Origin: Halovenus sp.
GTDB lineage: Archaea; Halobacteriota; Halobacteria; Halobacteriales; Haloarculaceae
Direction of reading: 5' to 3'
Assembly: GCA_003551945.1 (NCBI GenBank)
Contig: PUNZ01000200.1
Coordinates: forward strand, 1 to 34,315
DNA length: 34,315 nt
Positions 23,186 to 30,703 of the stretch are shown piece by piece; within the stretch, counting starts at the first letter, position 1, and every line of letters begins with the position of its first letter. The notes under the pieces were generated by a model, which saw only the letters and a program-made list of their open reading frames with translations, made no database searches and was not told the DNA's origin. The position numbers and the translations under genes were made by a program.

Positions 23186-23262
23186 AGCCAGGGGCCGGAT
23201 TTGAACCGGCGGGGGTTCCGCTCTGCAGGCGGATGCGTTGGGCCGGACTCTGCCACCCTGGC
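23186..23262 (-). tRNA. tRNA-Cys (GCA)
   Basis: A 77-nt cloverleaf can be folded on the minus strand. The acceptor is GCCAGGG paired with CCCTGGC, plus discriminator U. The anticodon stem-loop is TCCGC-CTGCAGA-GCGGA, giving anticodon GCA. The T arm is GCCGG-TTCAAAT-CCGGC. No CCA is encoded and I see no intron in the usual 37/38 position. It lies between the RecJ-like gene and the repeat array and is transcribed toward the array. Confidence 0.95.
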
Positions 23263-23316
23263 GCATTCGAATTTACTTGATTTTGACGCTTAAGCATAGC
23301 GATATGCAGCGGCCGA

Positions 23317-24783
23317 CTACTCAGCAAGCTGCGCGCCGACGATGTCGTCGGCTTTTTCGATAAATTCCTGCTCCCGTCCAGCCGGAATTGTCGCTCCTGC
23401 CGCCACGTCGTGACCACCGCCATCGCCGCCGAGCGCCCGTGAAGCCTCGCCAACGACGACCGACAGGTCAAGCCCGCTGCCCACTAACCGGCCAGTCCCA
23501 CGTGCGGAGACCTTGGTCTCCTCGTCGTTTTTCCGAGCGAACGCAACGATTGGTCTGTCCGGATCAACACCCTCCACGCCGAGTGCCATCCCCGCGACGA
23601 TGCCGACGATGGTTTCTCGAATCTCCTCGCCCGCATCGAACCACTGGATATACTCGCCGCGTTCGACGCCACGTGATTTGACCTGTTGCAACCCCTCAGA
23701 GAGATTCCGTCGATGATTGTCAAGCAGTCGGCGGGCCCGCTCAAGCGCCTCGTTACGGTCACCGAGACAGACCGCCAAGCCGACATCCGCACGCTCATAT
23801 CGAGCGGTTGCGTTGAGCAGCGTCGAGAACTCGCTGGCATCGCGGAGTTCCGTCCCCTCTTGTTCGGCCGCAAGCGTGTAGGTCGTTCCGACAAGTTGCT
23901 GTGCTTTGTCCGCCGGAACACCTTTTCTGAGCGCGTGCTGGAGGAGTTCGCTAACAAGGACCTGCTTTTCATCATCAGAGAGGTCGACCCACCGCCGCCA
24001 CCCTGAGTCACTCGTGAAGTCGACCGACAAGCCATCGAGAAACGAAATCGCGCCGTTCTGGTCATTTGAGATGCCGGGGATTCGGACCTCGCTTGCATAT
24101 TCGAGCAGTTTTGGAAGCGGGCGGGTTTGTTTGCCATAGAAAGTGATATCCGTCGTTTCGTTCACAACGCCCGCCTCCACACCCTCCTCGACGATGCCGC
24201 GGTTTGCGCCGGTCAGTTCGCCCTGTGTAGTCTGCATGTCGCCGACTGCGCCGACGACGGCAAGCGCTGCCAAGTCTCGGTTGTCAGCATCGATTTCGTC
24301 CGTCGCTGTGATGCCAGCGGCCGTTGCCTCGGTCCTGCTGTCTGCAACCTCTGCGAGCGCACGCGCGAGCACGTAACTCGCACCAGCCCCGGACAACTCG
24401 GATGCACCGTCGATACCAAAGAGGAGCGGGTTCAGGTGGAATTCGGTCTCTGCATCCGCCGGTTGGTGGTGGTCCGCGATAACAGGCGTAAAGTCGCCTG
24501 CCCGTTCGTGCTCGGCGATAACGTCGAGTTGACCGCTTCCAAAGTCAGTGAATAAAACCGTCTCATACTCGCAGGCAGCAATCGAAGCGATTTCCGTCGC
24601 GTCGAGTTGCTTTTTGAAGACGACCTCGTGTGGGATAGCCGCACGGGCGAGCGCCGTCGAGGCAATGGCGGCGCTGGTCAGCCCGTCGGCGTCGATATGC
24701 GAAGCAAGCAAGACTGAATCCGCCGCACAGAGCCGGCGAGCGCAGGCATCCGCCCGGTCAGTGAGGTCGGGTACTGGTCCCAT
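23317..24783 (-). CDS. RecJ-like DHH/DHHA1 phosphoesterase
   Basis: The 488-residue cytoplasmic protein has DHH-superfamily motifs: SHIDADGL (residues 28-35), FTDFGSG (78-84), VIADHHQP (101-108, the DHH triad) and GAGASYVLARAL. The C-terminal DHHA1 domain has GGDGGGHDVAAGA. All metal ligands look intact, so it should be an active single-strand nuclease or phosphoesterase using Mn2+. In archaea such RecJ homologues (GAN or RecJ-like) work with GINS in replication or in repair. Haloarchaea carry several paralogues and I cannot tell which one this is. It is upstream of tRNA-Cys on the same strand. Confidence 0.9.
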   Translation of the reverse strand: MGPVPDLTDRADACARRLCAADSVLLASHIDADGLTSAAIASTALARAAIPHEVVFKKQLDATEIASIAACEYETVLFTDFGSGQLDVIAEHERAGDFTPVIADHHQPADAETEFHLNPLLFGIDGASELSGAGASYVLARALAEVADSRTEATAAGITATDEIDADNRDLAALAVVGAVGDMQTTQGELTGANRGIVEEGVEAGVVNETTDITFYGKQTRPLPKLLEYASEVRIPGISNDQNGAISFLDGLSVDFTSDSGWRRWVDLSDDEKQVLVSELLQHALRKGVPADKAQQLVGTTYTLAAEQEGTELRDASEFSTLLNATARYERADVGLAVCLGDRNEALERARRLLDNHRRNLSEGLQQVKSRGVERGEYIQWFDAGEEIRETIVGIVAGMALGVEGVDPDRPIVAFARKNDEETKVSARGTGRLVGSGLDLSVVVGEASRALGGDGGGHDVAAGATIPAGREQEFIEKADDIVGAQLAE

Positions 24784-24869
24784 CGGAAGGGAGTTGGTTC
24801 GCCTTCGGGCTTAAGATTGCGGTCGCGAGTCGACCACGAGAACAAGAAGAGAAAACAGAAATCCGACGC

Positions 24870-25595
24870 TCAGGAGAGTTCGGCAATCACTGCGTTTGCC
24901 AACTGCTCGAAGTCGGCATCCTCGGGAACCACATCTACATCGATACCGAACGCTTCAGCCGTTGCTTTGGTCGGCGCACCAATGACACCGACGACAGCCT
25001 CGTCAAGCCCCGAGAGCGCATCGGCTCGAATCCCACGCTCGTCCGCAGCCTCAATGAAGTGTTCGACCGTGAGCGAGGAGCTAAAGAGTACGCCATCAAG
25101 TCGCCCGGCGGCCGCCCGCTCCGTTGAGATACCGGAGCCATCCGGTCGAACAAGCCGGTAGAGAATTGTTTCGTGAATGTATGCACCGGCCGCCTCCAGC
25201 CCATCGAGCAACACCGGTGAGCCGTGGCTACTCCGGGCAATCTCGACGCGAGCGCCATCCACTTCGTCGGCAAGGCGTTCGACAAGACCGCTAGAGGTGT
25301 AGGTTTCGGGAACGATGTCGACCTCGTAGCCGGCTTCGGTGAGTAATGCAGCCGTCGTCTCACCGATTGCACAGACCGTGCCACCAAGCTCGGCGGAATC
25401 AGCCAAGAGGTCAACACCGGTCTTGCTCGTTAATACAGTGTAATCAGCATCGGTGCGTGGTTGGGTACCAGTTGCTTGGATTTCGAGCATCGGGTCAGAT
25501 AATGGCGTCCCGCCAAGCGATTCAATCAGGCGTGTCGCCTCGACAGCCCGTTTATCATCGGGTCGAAAGAAGGCAATCGTTGGAGTTGTACTCAT
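24870..25595 (-). CDS. hemD: Uroporphyrinogen-III synthase HemD
   Basis: The start is the ATG at 25595 (MSTTPTIAFFRPDD, 241 aa); the track start is a TTG 21 bp upstream. HemD closes hydroxymethylbilane into uroporphyrinogen III. Family features are weak but recognisable: RPDDKRAVEATRLIESLGG at the N-terminus, TVLTSKTGVDLLADSAELG, AIGETTAALLTEAGYEVDIVPE, and LFSSSLTVEHFIEAADERG. The gene follows hemC by 24 bp in the same direction, which supports the call strongly. Heme made here feeds the cytochromes encoded in the same window; in haloarchaea the path goes through siroheme. Confidence 0.93.
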   Translation of the reverse strand: MSTTPTIAFFRPDDKRAVEATRLIESLGGTPLSDPMLEIQATGTQPRTDADYTVLTSKTGVDLLADSAELGGTVCAIGETTAALLTEAGYEVDIVPETYTSSGLVERLADEVDGARVEIARSSHGSPVLLDGLEAAGAYIHETILYRLVRPDGSGISTERAAAGRLDGVLFSSSLTVEHFIEAADERGIRADALSGLDEAVVGVIGAPTKATAEAFGIDVDVVPEDADFEQLANAVIAELS

Positions 25596-25619
25596 TGCTA
25601 GTATGTGATTTCTCAACCA

Positions 25620-26726
25620 CTACTCACGTTTCGGTTCGTCCGGCTCTTCCCGGCGAGCCTGTTCGATGAGGTCTGCCGCACCGCGTTCGGCGAGGTCGTG
25701 AGCGAATTCTGCTGCGGCGTCGGCGTGAGACGCCACAGGGAGGTCCCGTGAGTCACGCACTTCTTCGGACCCATCACGCGAGAGGACACGAACGGTCGTT
25801 GCGACAACATCACCCTGGACGCTGGCGTGAATACCAACCGGGGCAACACAGCCGCCGCCAAGTTCCGCGAGAATCGTCCGTTCAGTCGTGATTTCGACGC
25901 GCGTCGGCGGATGGTTGAGTCTGCTGTGAATCAACTCGGCCGTTTCGCCATCAAGCGCGGTAACAGCAATTGCACCCTGTGCTGCGGCCGGGACGAACGA
26001 GTATGGCGGAAGGCGCTGGAAGTTGACCGCCGAGAGCAATCCGCTTCGTGCAAGGCCGGCCTCGGCCAGACAGATGGCATCGTATTCGGTCTCGACCTCA
26101 CGTTCAAGGGCCGCCTGTTCGTGCTCGGTCAGGCTCTCGAACCACTCCTCTGGCGAGCGCTCGAACGATTCATCCGGCGTGTCCTCGGAGCTTCCTTCTC
26201 GGTCGGCCTCAACTCGTCTATCGCGTTCGCGCTGGATGGACGGTGCAAGCAGTTTCTCGATACGTGTATCGACGTTTCCACGAAGGCCCTCGATGGTCAG
26301 GTCAGGCCGCTCGGCCTGCAGTTGTGCCCCTCGGCGGAGACTCGACGTTCCAACGACTGCACCCTCAGGAAGCTCCTCAAGGGATTTTCCGTCAGGCGTG
26401 ACAAGCACGTCACCGGCGGGGGCGCGTTCAGGCACGCCTGCAATGACCAACTCCTCGGGCTGTTCGGTCGGCATGTCCTTCATCGAGTGGACCGAGCCAT
26501 CAAGCTCGCCAGCAAGGACTTGTTCATCAAGGCTCCTCACAAAGGCACCTGTCGTGCCGAGTCGATGGATGAGTTCGTCGCGTATCTCATCCCCAGTCGT
26601 GTTTACCTCGACAAGCTCGACCGAGAGTCGGCGTGTTTGCAGGCGGTCTTTGACCATTCGTGCCTGCGTCAACGCCAGGTCAGACCCCCGCGTCGCCAGT
26701 CGAAGTGTCCGGTCGCGTGTACTCAT
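25620..26726 (-). CDS. hemC: Porphobilinogen deaminase HemC
   Basis: The 368-residue enzyme polymerises four porphobilinogens into hydroxymethylbilane. Visible motifs are TRGSDLALTQA, VHSMKDMPTEQ, GTSSLRRGAQL, GLRGNVDTRIEKL and GGGCVAPVG, whose Cys binds the dipyrromethane cofactor. An acidic insertion of about 60 residues (starting APSIQRERDRRVE) follows the RGNVDTR motif and accounts for the extra length over the usual 310. It is the first gene of a hemC-hemD pair. Confidence 0.96.
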   Translation of the reverse strand: MSTRDRTLRLATRGSDLALTQARMVKDRLQTRRLSVELVEVNTTGDEIRDELIHRLGTTGAFVRSLDEQVLAGELDGSVHSMKDMPTEQPEELVIAGVPERAPAGDVLVTPDGKSLEELPEGAVVGTSSLRRGAQLQAERPDLTIEGLRGNVDTRIEKLLAPSIQRERDRRVEADREGSSEDTPDESFERSPEEWFESLTEHEQAALEREVETEYDAICLAEAGLARSGLLSAVNFQRLPPYSFVPAAAQGAIAVTALDGETAELIHSRLNHPPTRVEITTERTILAELGGGCVAPVGIHASVQGDVVATTVRVLSRDGSEEVRDSRDLPVASHADAAAEFAHDLAERGAADLIEQARREEPDEPKRE

Positions 26727-26800
26727 TGTTCCTCACTCCTCGGCCAGCGGTGAAAAGCACACGCTTCTTGAATCGGGTCATCGAATCAGAGAGCGAGTGG

Positions 26801-27286
26801 TCAGCGGTACAGACCGTGGGTTTCAGTGGGCTGTGAAACAGCCGAACCCGCGAGTACACCTTCGATGGCAGCGCACGCCTCTTCGAGCGGGTCGTGTGTC
26901 AGGATATATGTCGCCAGCGCGAACTCCGTCTCGCTCGCGCGCGTGAGTTCGAGTGCATCACACCGGGAAATCTCACCGCAAATCCAATCGTCGAGAATAT
27001 CCCGCGCAATCGGGCCAAGCGGAAAGACGGACTCACCGAGCAGATGGAGCGTTTTGGCGGCTGTCACTGGTGCAACGCCAGCCGCTCGGCCGGAAGCACC
27101 GACAGAGCCCCCAGCAGTGTAGCGTTCAAGAACCGTCGCGGCTTCCGAGGCAGTGCATGGCAACTCCGAGTCGAACGGCTCCAATCGCTCGGTCAGTGAT
27201 GCATCCGTCGTGTCAACCGTGGCAACTCCACGCTCATCTTGGTGGTCGGTGAGTTCAATCCCCGCCGCAATATCCGATAACCCCAT
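26801..27286 (-). CDS. Conserved haloarchaeal protein of unknown function
   Basis: I choose the ATG at 27286 (MGLSDIAAGIELT, 161 aa). The protein is mostly helical and acidic, with no signal peptide or membrane helix. Stretches such as GASGRAAGVAPVTAAKTLHLLGE look like a helix-turn-helix, and ISRCDALELTRASETEFALATYILTHDP resembles a second helical hairpin. This architecture is widespread in haloarchaea beside heme or housekeeping genes, but without an assigned role. It is 74 bp upstream of hemC and may share its transcript. A DNA-binding role is only a guess. Confidence 0.8.
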   Translation of the reverse strand: MGLSDIAAGIELTDHQDERGVATVDTTDASLTERLEPFDSELPCTASEAATVLERYTAGGSVGASGRAAGVAPVTAAKTLHLLGESVFPLGPIARDILDDWICGEISRCDALELTRASETEFALATYILTHDPLEEACAAIEGVLAGSAVSQPTETHGLYR

Positions 27287-27371
27287 TACTCGCCTCTGAC
27301 CCCGCATCAGGTATAAACGTTTGTCATCGAAACCGACTGTTCAGCTGAAACGAGCGTGTCCGGACACTACC

Positions 27372-27394
27372 CACCTACCGGTAACCGGTAGGTG
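27372..27394. promoter_or_regulatory. Perfect 10-bp inverted repeat upstream of the TFB gene
   Basis: CACCTACCGG-TAA-CCGGTAGGTG. It lies in the divergent region between the conserved haloarchaeal gene and TFB, about 44 bp before the TFB TATA box and about 85 bp before the other start codon. It could be a dimeric regulator site or an RNA hairpin. Confidence 0.5.
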
Positions 27395-27437
27395 TCATTT
27401 CGAGGTGTATGCAACACTTGCCGCATTCCGCTTCGAC

Positions 27438-27444
27438 TTAAATA
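27438..27444 (+). promoter_or_regulatory. TATA box of the TFB gene
   Basis: TTAAATA is 26-32 bp from the ATG at 27470, so a leaderless mRNA is expected. It lies inside the track ORF, which shows that the GTG at 27392 is not the start. Confidence 0.55.
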
Positions 27445-27469
27445 CCCAATCGGAGACAAGGTCGACGTG

Positions 27470-28336
27470 ATGATAGCAACGACAGCACACGCCTGTCCCG
27501 AATGCCAGGGTCGTCTGCAAGCCGACAACTGCGAGACTATCTGCACCCAGTGCGGACTGGTCGTCGACGAACACGCTATCGACCCCGGACCGGAATGGCG
27601 CTCGTTCGACGATGACGATACGAATCCTGAACGAACCGGCGCACCCCTGACGCGGGCGCGACACGACCGCGGCCTCTCGACCGAAATTGGTCACTCAACG
27701 CGCCTCAAGGGGCGAAAACGCCGACAAATGGCCCGCTTGCGTCGCCAGCACAAACGCTCACAGATTCGCAGCAAAGCAGAGCGTAACCGAGTGTACGCCT
27801 TCACCGAAATCCGCCGGCTAGTGAGTGCACTGGACCTGCCCGAACACATCCGCGACCGCTCGTGTGTCCTCTTTGAATCCGCACAGAACGAACAACTGCT
27901 CCAGGGCCGGTCGCTCGAAGGGTTCGCCGCAGCAGCAGTCTATGCGACCTGTCGGACTGATTCGGTCTCTCGAACAGTGACTGAAATTGTCGATGCGGCG
28001 AAAGCAACGCGAGCGGAGTTGGATGCCGCCTATGATGCGATGAACCGTGAACTCGGGTTGCCAACCGGTCCTATCGACCCTCGTGAGTATCTCGCCCGGT
28101 TTGCGAGCAAACTCGACGTGCCCCAGTCTATCGAGCGGGCTGCCCGCGAACTGGTTGCCGAGAGTCGTGAAGACGGCCATGACGTTGGCCGCAACCCCGG
28201 CGGCGTCGCCGCGGGATGTTTGTATGCTGCTGCACAGCGTGAAGGGTATCACCTGACCCAACAGGATGCCGCACGCGTTGCAGACGTTGCACCCGTGACT
28301 ATCCGAACGACGTATCACGCCCTCTCAGACGCGTAA
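27470..28336 (+). CDS. tfb: Transcription initiation factor TFB (TFIIB family)
   Basis: The start is moved from the GTG at 27392 to the ATG at 27470 because of the TATA box at 27438; this gives 288 residues, slightly short for a TFB. The N-terminal zinc ribbon has Cys9, 12, 25 and 28 (CPEC and CTQC), then the B-finger EWRSFDDDD and a linker. Two TFIIB cyclin-like repeats follow: GFAAAAVYATCR in the first and PGGVAAGCLYAAAQ in the second, with a final helix-turn-helix for BRE binding (TQQDAARVADVAPVTIRTTYHAL). TFB recruits RNA polymerase to TBP-bound promoters. Haloarchaea have several TFBs with partly separate regulons. Confidence 0.95.
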   Translation: MIATTAHACPECQGRLQADNCETICTQCGLVVDEHAIDPGPEWRSFDDDDTNPERTGAPLTRARHDRGLSTEIGHSTRLKGRKRRQMARLRRQHKRSQIRSKAERNRVYAFTEIRRLVSALDLPEHIRDRSCVLFESAQNEQLLQGRSLEGFAAAAVYATCRTDSVSRTVTEIVDAAKATRAELDAAYDAMNRELGLPTGPIDPREYLARFASKLDVPQSIERAARELVAESREDGHDVGRNPGGVAAGCLYAAAQREGYHLTQQDAARVADVAPVTIRTTYHALSDA

Positions 28337-28403
28337 TCGGTGGTTTTTCTGTTCTTGGAAAAGTCCCTACTGCGCCCCTCCTCACGTATGTATAAATCAT
28401 ATG

Positions 28404-28417
28404 TTGCGATATCAAAT
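28404..28417 (+). repeat. TTGCGATATCAAAT element, first copy
   Basis: TGCGATATCAAAT also occurs at 30601-30613. In both places a TATA-like AT stretch (TATAAAT or AATAAAT) lies about 14 nt before it. The 160-bp gap 28337-28496 holds nothing else I can identify. Confidence 0.4.
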
Positions 28418-28496
28418 CGAGTTAGCGGAGCAAGGCGTGAGAGACAGAGTACTCATCCAAAACAGCAGATAGAGCGCCTCTCGGTCACGTTCTGGT

Positions 28497-29675
28497 TCAG
28501 CGCTGCTGAGCGAGCGATTCCTCGGGGAAGCCAACACGTCTGCGGGCATCACACCGTTCGTCGGCTGAGAGCCGGTATTTCGGGAGTTCAGCCGAGAGTG
28601 GCCCCAACTGAGCACGGCGCTTTTGATGTGTTTCAAGAAAGGTCGCAATCTGCTCCGCAGCGTATTCTTTTAGTTCCCCACTCAACAGCGAACCCGTTCG
28701 ATATTCCTGTGCAAGGTGCTCAACCTGTTCATCCGATTGCTCGAAAAAATAAAACAACAACTGGTAGGCAACGTCGATATCCGGGTTACCCCCGTGTGTT
28801 CGGTGGGCGTCGATACTGCGTTTCCCGCCGGAGTAAGCGTGAGCCTGAATTTTCTCGAAAACAGTCTCTCGGTCATCACCGAGCTGAATACTGGGCGTGT
28901 CATCGGAGGAACTCATCTTGCCTGGCCCATCGAGACTCGGGAGGAACTTCGAAAGCAATGCACCCGGTTTATCTACAGCATACCGTTGCTTTGCGGCGAT
29001 ATCGCGACAGATACGGACATGTGGGTCCTGGTCGACGGCAATCGGGACCAGTGTTGGGTGTCGACCAATAACGAGTTGTGGTAAGAGCAGGTGTGCGGCC
29101 TGCACCGCCGGGTAAAATGAGCGCCCAACGTTCTCGGATTTGCCATACGTGGCATCGACCGTCGATGGTGTGAGTTCTTTCGAGAGCGTGGCTGCAAGCG
29201 GATATATCACGTCAGCATCCGCCGAATCGATGATAAGTCGTGTTCTGTCGGGATCAAAGCCGACTGTGAGAATATCCCGAATATTTGCCCGCGTGTATGC
29301 GCTGATTTCCGCCAGCGTTCGGTCTTTCACGAGGTATTTTTCGTCATCCGAGAGGGGGATATAGACGAGCGCACCGGTCTGGTCCTGCAGATATTTGGCG
29401 AAATAGAACGGGAAGATGTGCCCAATATGCATCGGGCCGGATGGGCCACGCCCGGTGACAATGGAGTGTGTCTCGCCCGCGCGTGCAGCAGCGAGAAACG
29501 CGTCCACATCCCGCTGTGCGTAGAAGATGTCACGGCGGATGAGTGGGTGGTCAGGAAACTGTGCCTTCTGTTCGGGGGTGAGACGGTCGGCCCCGAACTG
29601 GTCCAAGAGACGGTCGTACTCGACATTCCCTTCGACGGTATACGGTGTGACAGTGAAGTTGTTGTCTGCTGGCAT
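28497..29675 (-). CDS. trpS: Tryptophanyl-tRNA synthetase
   Basis: This class I synthetase of 392 residues charges tRNA-Trp. The HIGH motif is MHIGH (residues 82-86) in GRGPSGPMHIGHIFPF, and the KMSKS motif is KMSSS in LDGPGKMSSSDDTPS, both typical of archaeal/eukaryotic TrpRS. The N-terminal extension (MPADNNFTVTPYTVEGNVEYDRLL) is also of the archaeal type. The length is complete. A 272-bp gap with strong inverted repeats precedes the start, which may matter for regulation. It converges with the TFB gene, with 160 bp between stops. Confidence 0.95.
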   Translation of the reverse strand: MPADNNFTVTPYTVEGNVEYDRLLDQFGADRLTPEQKAQFPDHPLIRRDIFYAQRDVDAFLAAARAGETHSIVTGRGPSGPMHIGHIFPFYFAKYLQDQTGALVYIPLSDDEKYLVKDRTLAEISAYTRANIRDILTVGFDPDRTRLIIDSADADVIYPLAATLSKELTPSTVDATYGKSENVGRSFYPAVQAAHLLLPQLVIGRHPTLVPIAVDQDPHVRICRDIAAKQRYAVDKPGALLSKFLPSLDGPGKMSSSDDTPSIQLGDDRETVFEKIQAHAYSGGKRSIDAHRTHGGNPDIDVAYQLLFYFFEQSDEQVEHLAQEYRTGSLLSGELKEYAAEQIATFLETHQKRRAQLGPLSAELPKYRLSADERCDARRRVGFPEESLAQQR

Positions 29676-29783
29676 AGTTGTGTATCATGTGGGTGTACTC
29701 GGAGTGCGGAACAACCAAGAAAGCGAGTGAGCACCGCAGCCGAGTCCGCCGAGTGAGGCCCAGCGGCGTTAGCGTGCGATACT

Positions 29784-29850
29784 GTCCACTTCCCGAGAGA
29801 GATGCCAGCGCCAGCAGACGTGGGAAGTGGACTCCATGGTCAGTACCATG
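29784..29850 (-). promoter_or_regulatory. Two strong inverted repeats upstream of trpS
   Basis: GTCCACTTCCC (29784-29794) pairs perfectly with GGGAAGTGGAC (29822-29832) across 27 nt. A second hairpin follows at once, CATGGT-CAGT-ACCATG (29835-29850). They lie 110-175 bp before the trpS start codon. They may be part of a leader RNA, an unannotated small RNA or an operator. No tRNA cloverleaf can be made from them. The rest of the gap 29676-29947 shows no ORF worth calling. Confidence 0.4.
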
Positions 29851-29947
29851 TCATTGTCGGTGTTAACGGTTCTGCTTCAGTGAAAGCGAGACGTGATTCA
29901 CCTTGACCAGAACAATTCTATATAGCAGTATAAGATTTATCGGCGGG

Positions 29948-30550
29948 CTAAATACCGTCCGTTCCAGTGAGCACCTGCTTCAGCAATCTGCCTTCAGCAC
30001 GCCTGAGCGTTGTACTCGCGGAGGATTTGTCGATATCAAGTGTCTCAGCAACAGCAGCAAGCGAAGACTCACGAGGAATTTCAAAATAGCCCATTCGAAA
30101 TGCAGTTTCGAGAACCTCACGCTGTCGTGTTGTGAAAATATCCGTGGAATCCGTCGTTGTGAGAAGGGATTGCAGTTCGTGGGGAATATTCTCCCTCCTA
30201 GACTGGGCAGAAGCGATTGAGTAATCACGCACTCTGGAGTTGCGAGTGTGGTAACAAAGTTACATCCGCCAGTGTCGACCGCCTCTCGTAGCCCCAATGA
30301 ACTCAAACAGGTCGGTATCACTGGTCGTATATTTGCCGAGCGACCAATTCTCGCACTGTTCGAGCACTTGATACTCGACAATCACCGGGCGGTTCCTGAT
30401 TCTATTCAACGTTGGAGCAAGGTCAGGACTTCCCCCAAGTTCGACAGCTGCCTCGCCTGTATGCTGGGGCGCAGCCGTCGACGTGCCGTTGATTTGGTTT
30501 GCAGCGAGACGATATGCCCAGTAACCGGCTGAGCGCACGGAATTTGACAC
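29948..30550 (-). pseudogene. Bat/HTH_10-type regulator interrupted by one in-frame TAA
   Basis: Two track ORFs (30260-30550 and 29948-30232) are in the same frame and are separated only by the TAA at 30260-30262. Read through, they give about 200 residues. The C-terminal part is a clear HTH_10 domain: FTTRQREVLETAFRMGYFE, then AETLDIDKSSASTTLRRAEGRLL. The part before the stop (RPVIVEYQVLEQCENWSLG) and just after it (LCYHTRNSRVRDYSIASAQ) read as one continuous sensor domain. In frame upstream of the GTG at 30550 a hydrophobic stretch (ISFIGLLACQFFFWLNV) suggests a membrane anchor, so the ancestral gene began further right, near 30600. It could be a nonsense-mutated gene, or the 94-aa fragment may still be made from the GTG at 30232. 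Confidence 0.65.
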
Positions 30551-30600
30551 GTTCAGCCAGAAGAAGAACTGACAGGCAAGGAGGCCAATAAATGAAATAC

Positions 30601-30613
30601 TGCGATATCAAAT
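30601..30613 (+). repeat. TGCGATATCAAAT element, second copy
   Basis: Identical over 13 nt to 28405-28417, with a similar AT-rich flank. It overlaps the presumed 5' end of the interrupted Bat gene. The remainder of 30551-30703 shows no other feature. Confidence 0.4.
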
Positions 30614-30703
30614 GAGTGGTCCGTCGCTGTTTGACTCTTCCACAGACGCGATTCGTGGGGAGAAGTTTGTCACCAGTCACACTGCCATTTAGCAACCGTT
30701 ACC

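Noticed and set aside
22917-23204. Plus-strand ORFs of 95 and 61 aa over the tRNA-Cys array
   Set aside because: They are made only of the repeated RNA units and tRNA antisense; no ribosome binding site or protein family features.
23186-23262. tRNA-Cys as an integration (att) site for a mobile element
   Set aside because: T-arm copies could suggest repeated integration, but there is no integrase, and the copies are degenerate with structured spacers of constant length.
25827-26946. Two ~307-aa plus-strand ORFs opposite hemC
   Set aside because: They are antisense shadows; hemC on the minus strand has all family motifs.
27392-27469. N-terminal extension of TFB with CNTC motif from a GTG start
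   Set aside because: The TATA box of the gene lies within this stretch, so it is upstream of transcription; the zinc ribbon starts after the ATG at 27470.
30260-30550. 96-aa ORF as an independent gene
   Set aside because: It is in the same frame as the following HTH ORF and separated only by one TAA, so it is treated as part of one interrupted gene.
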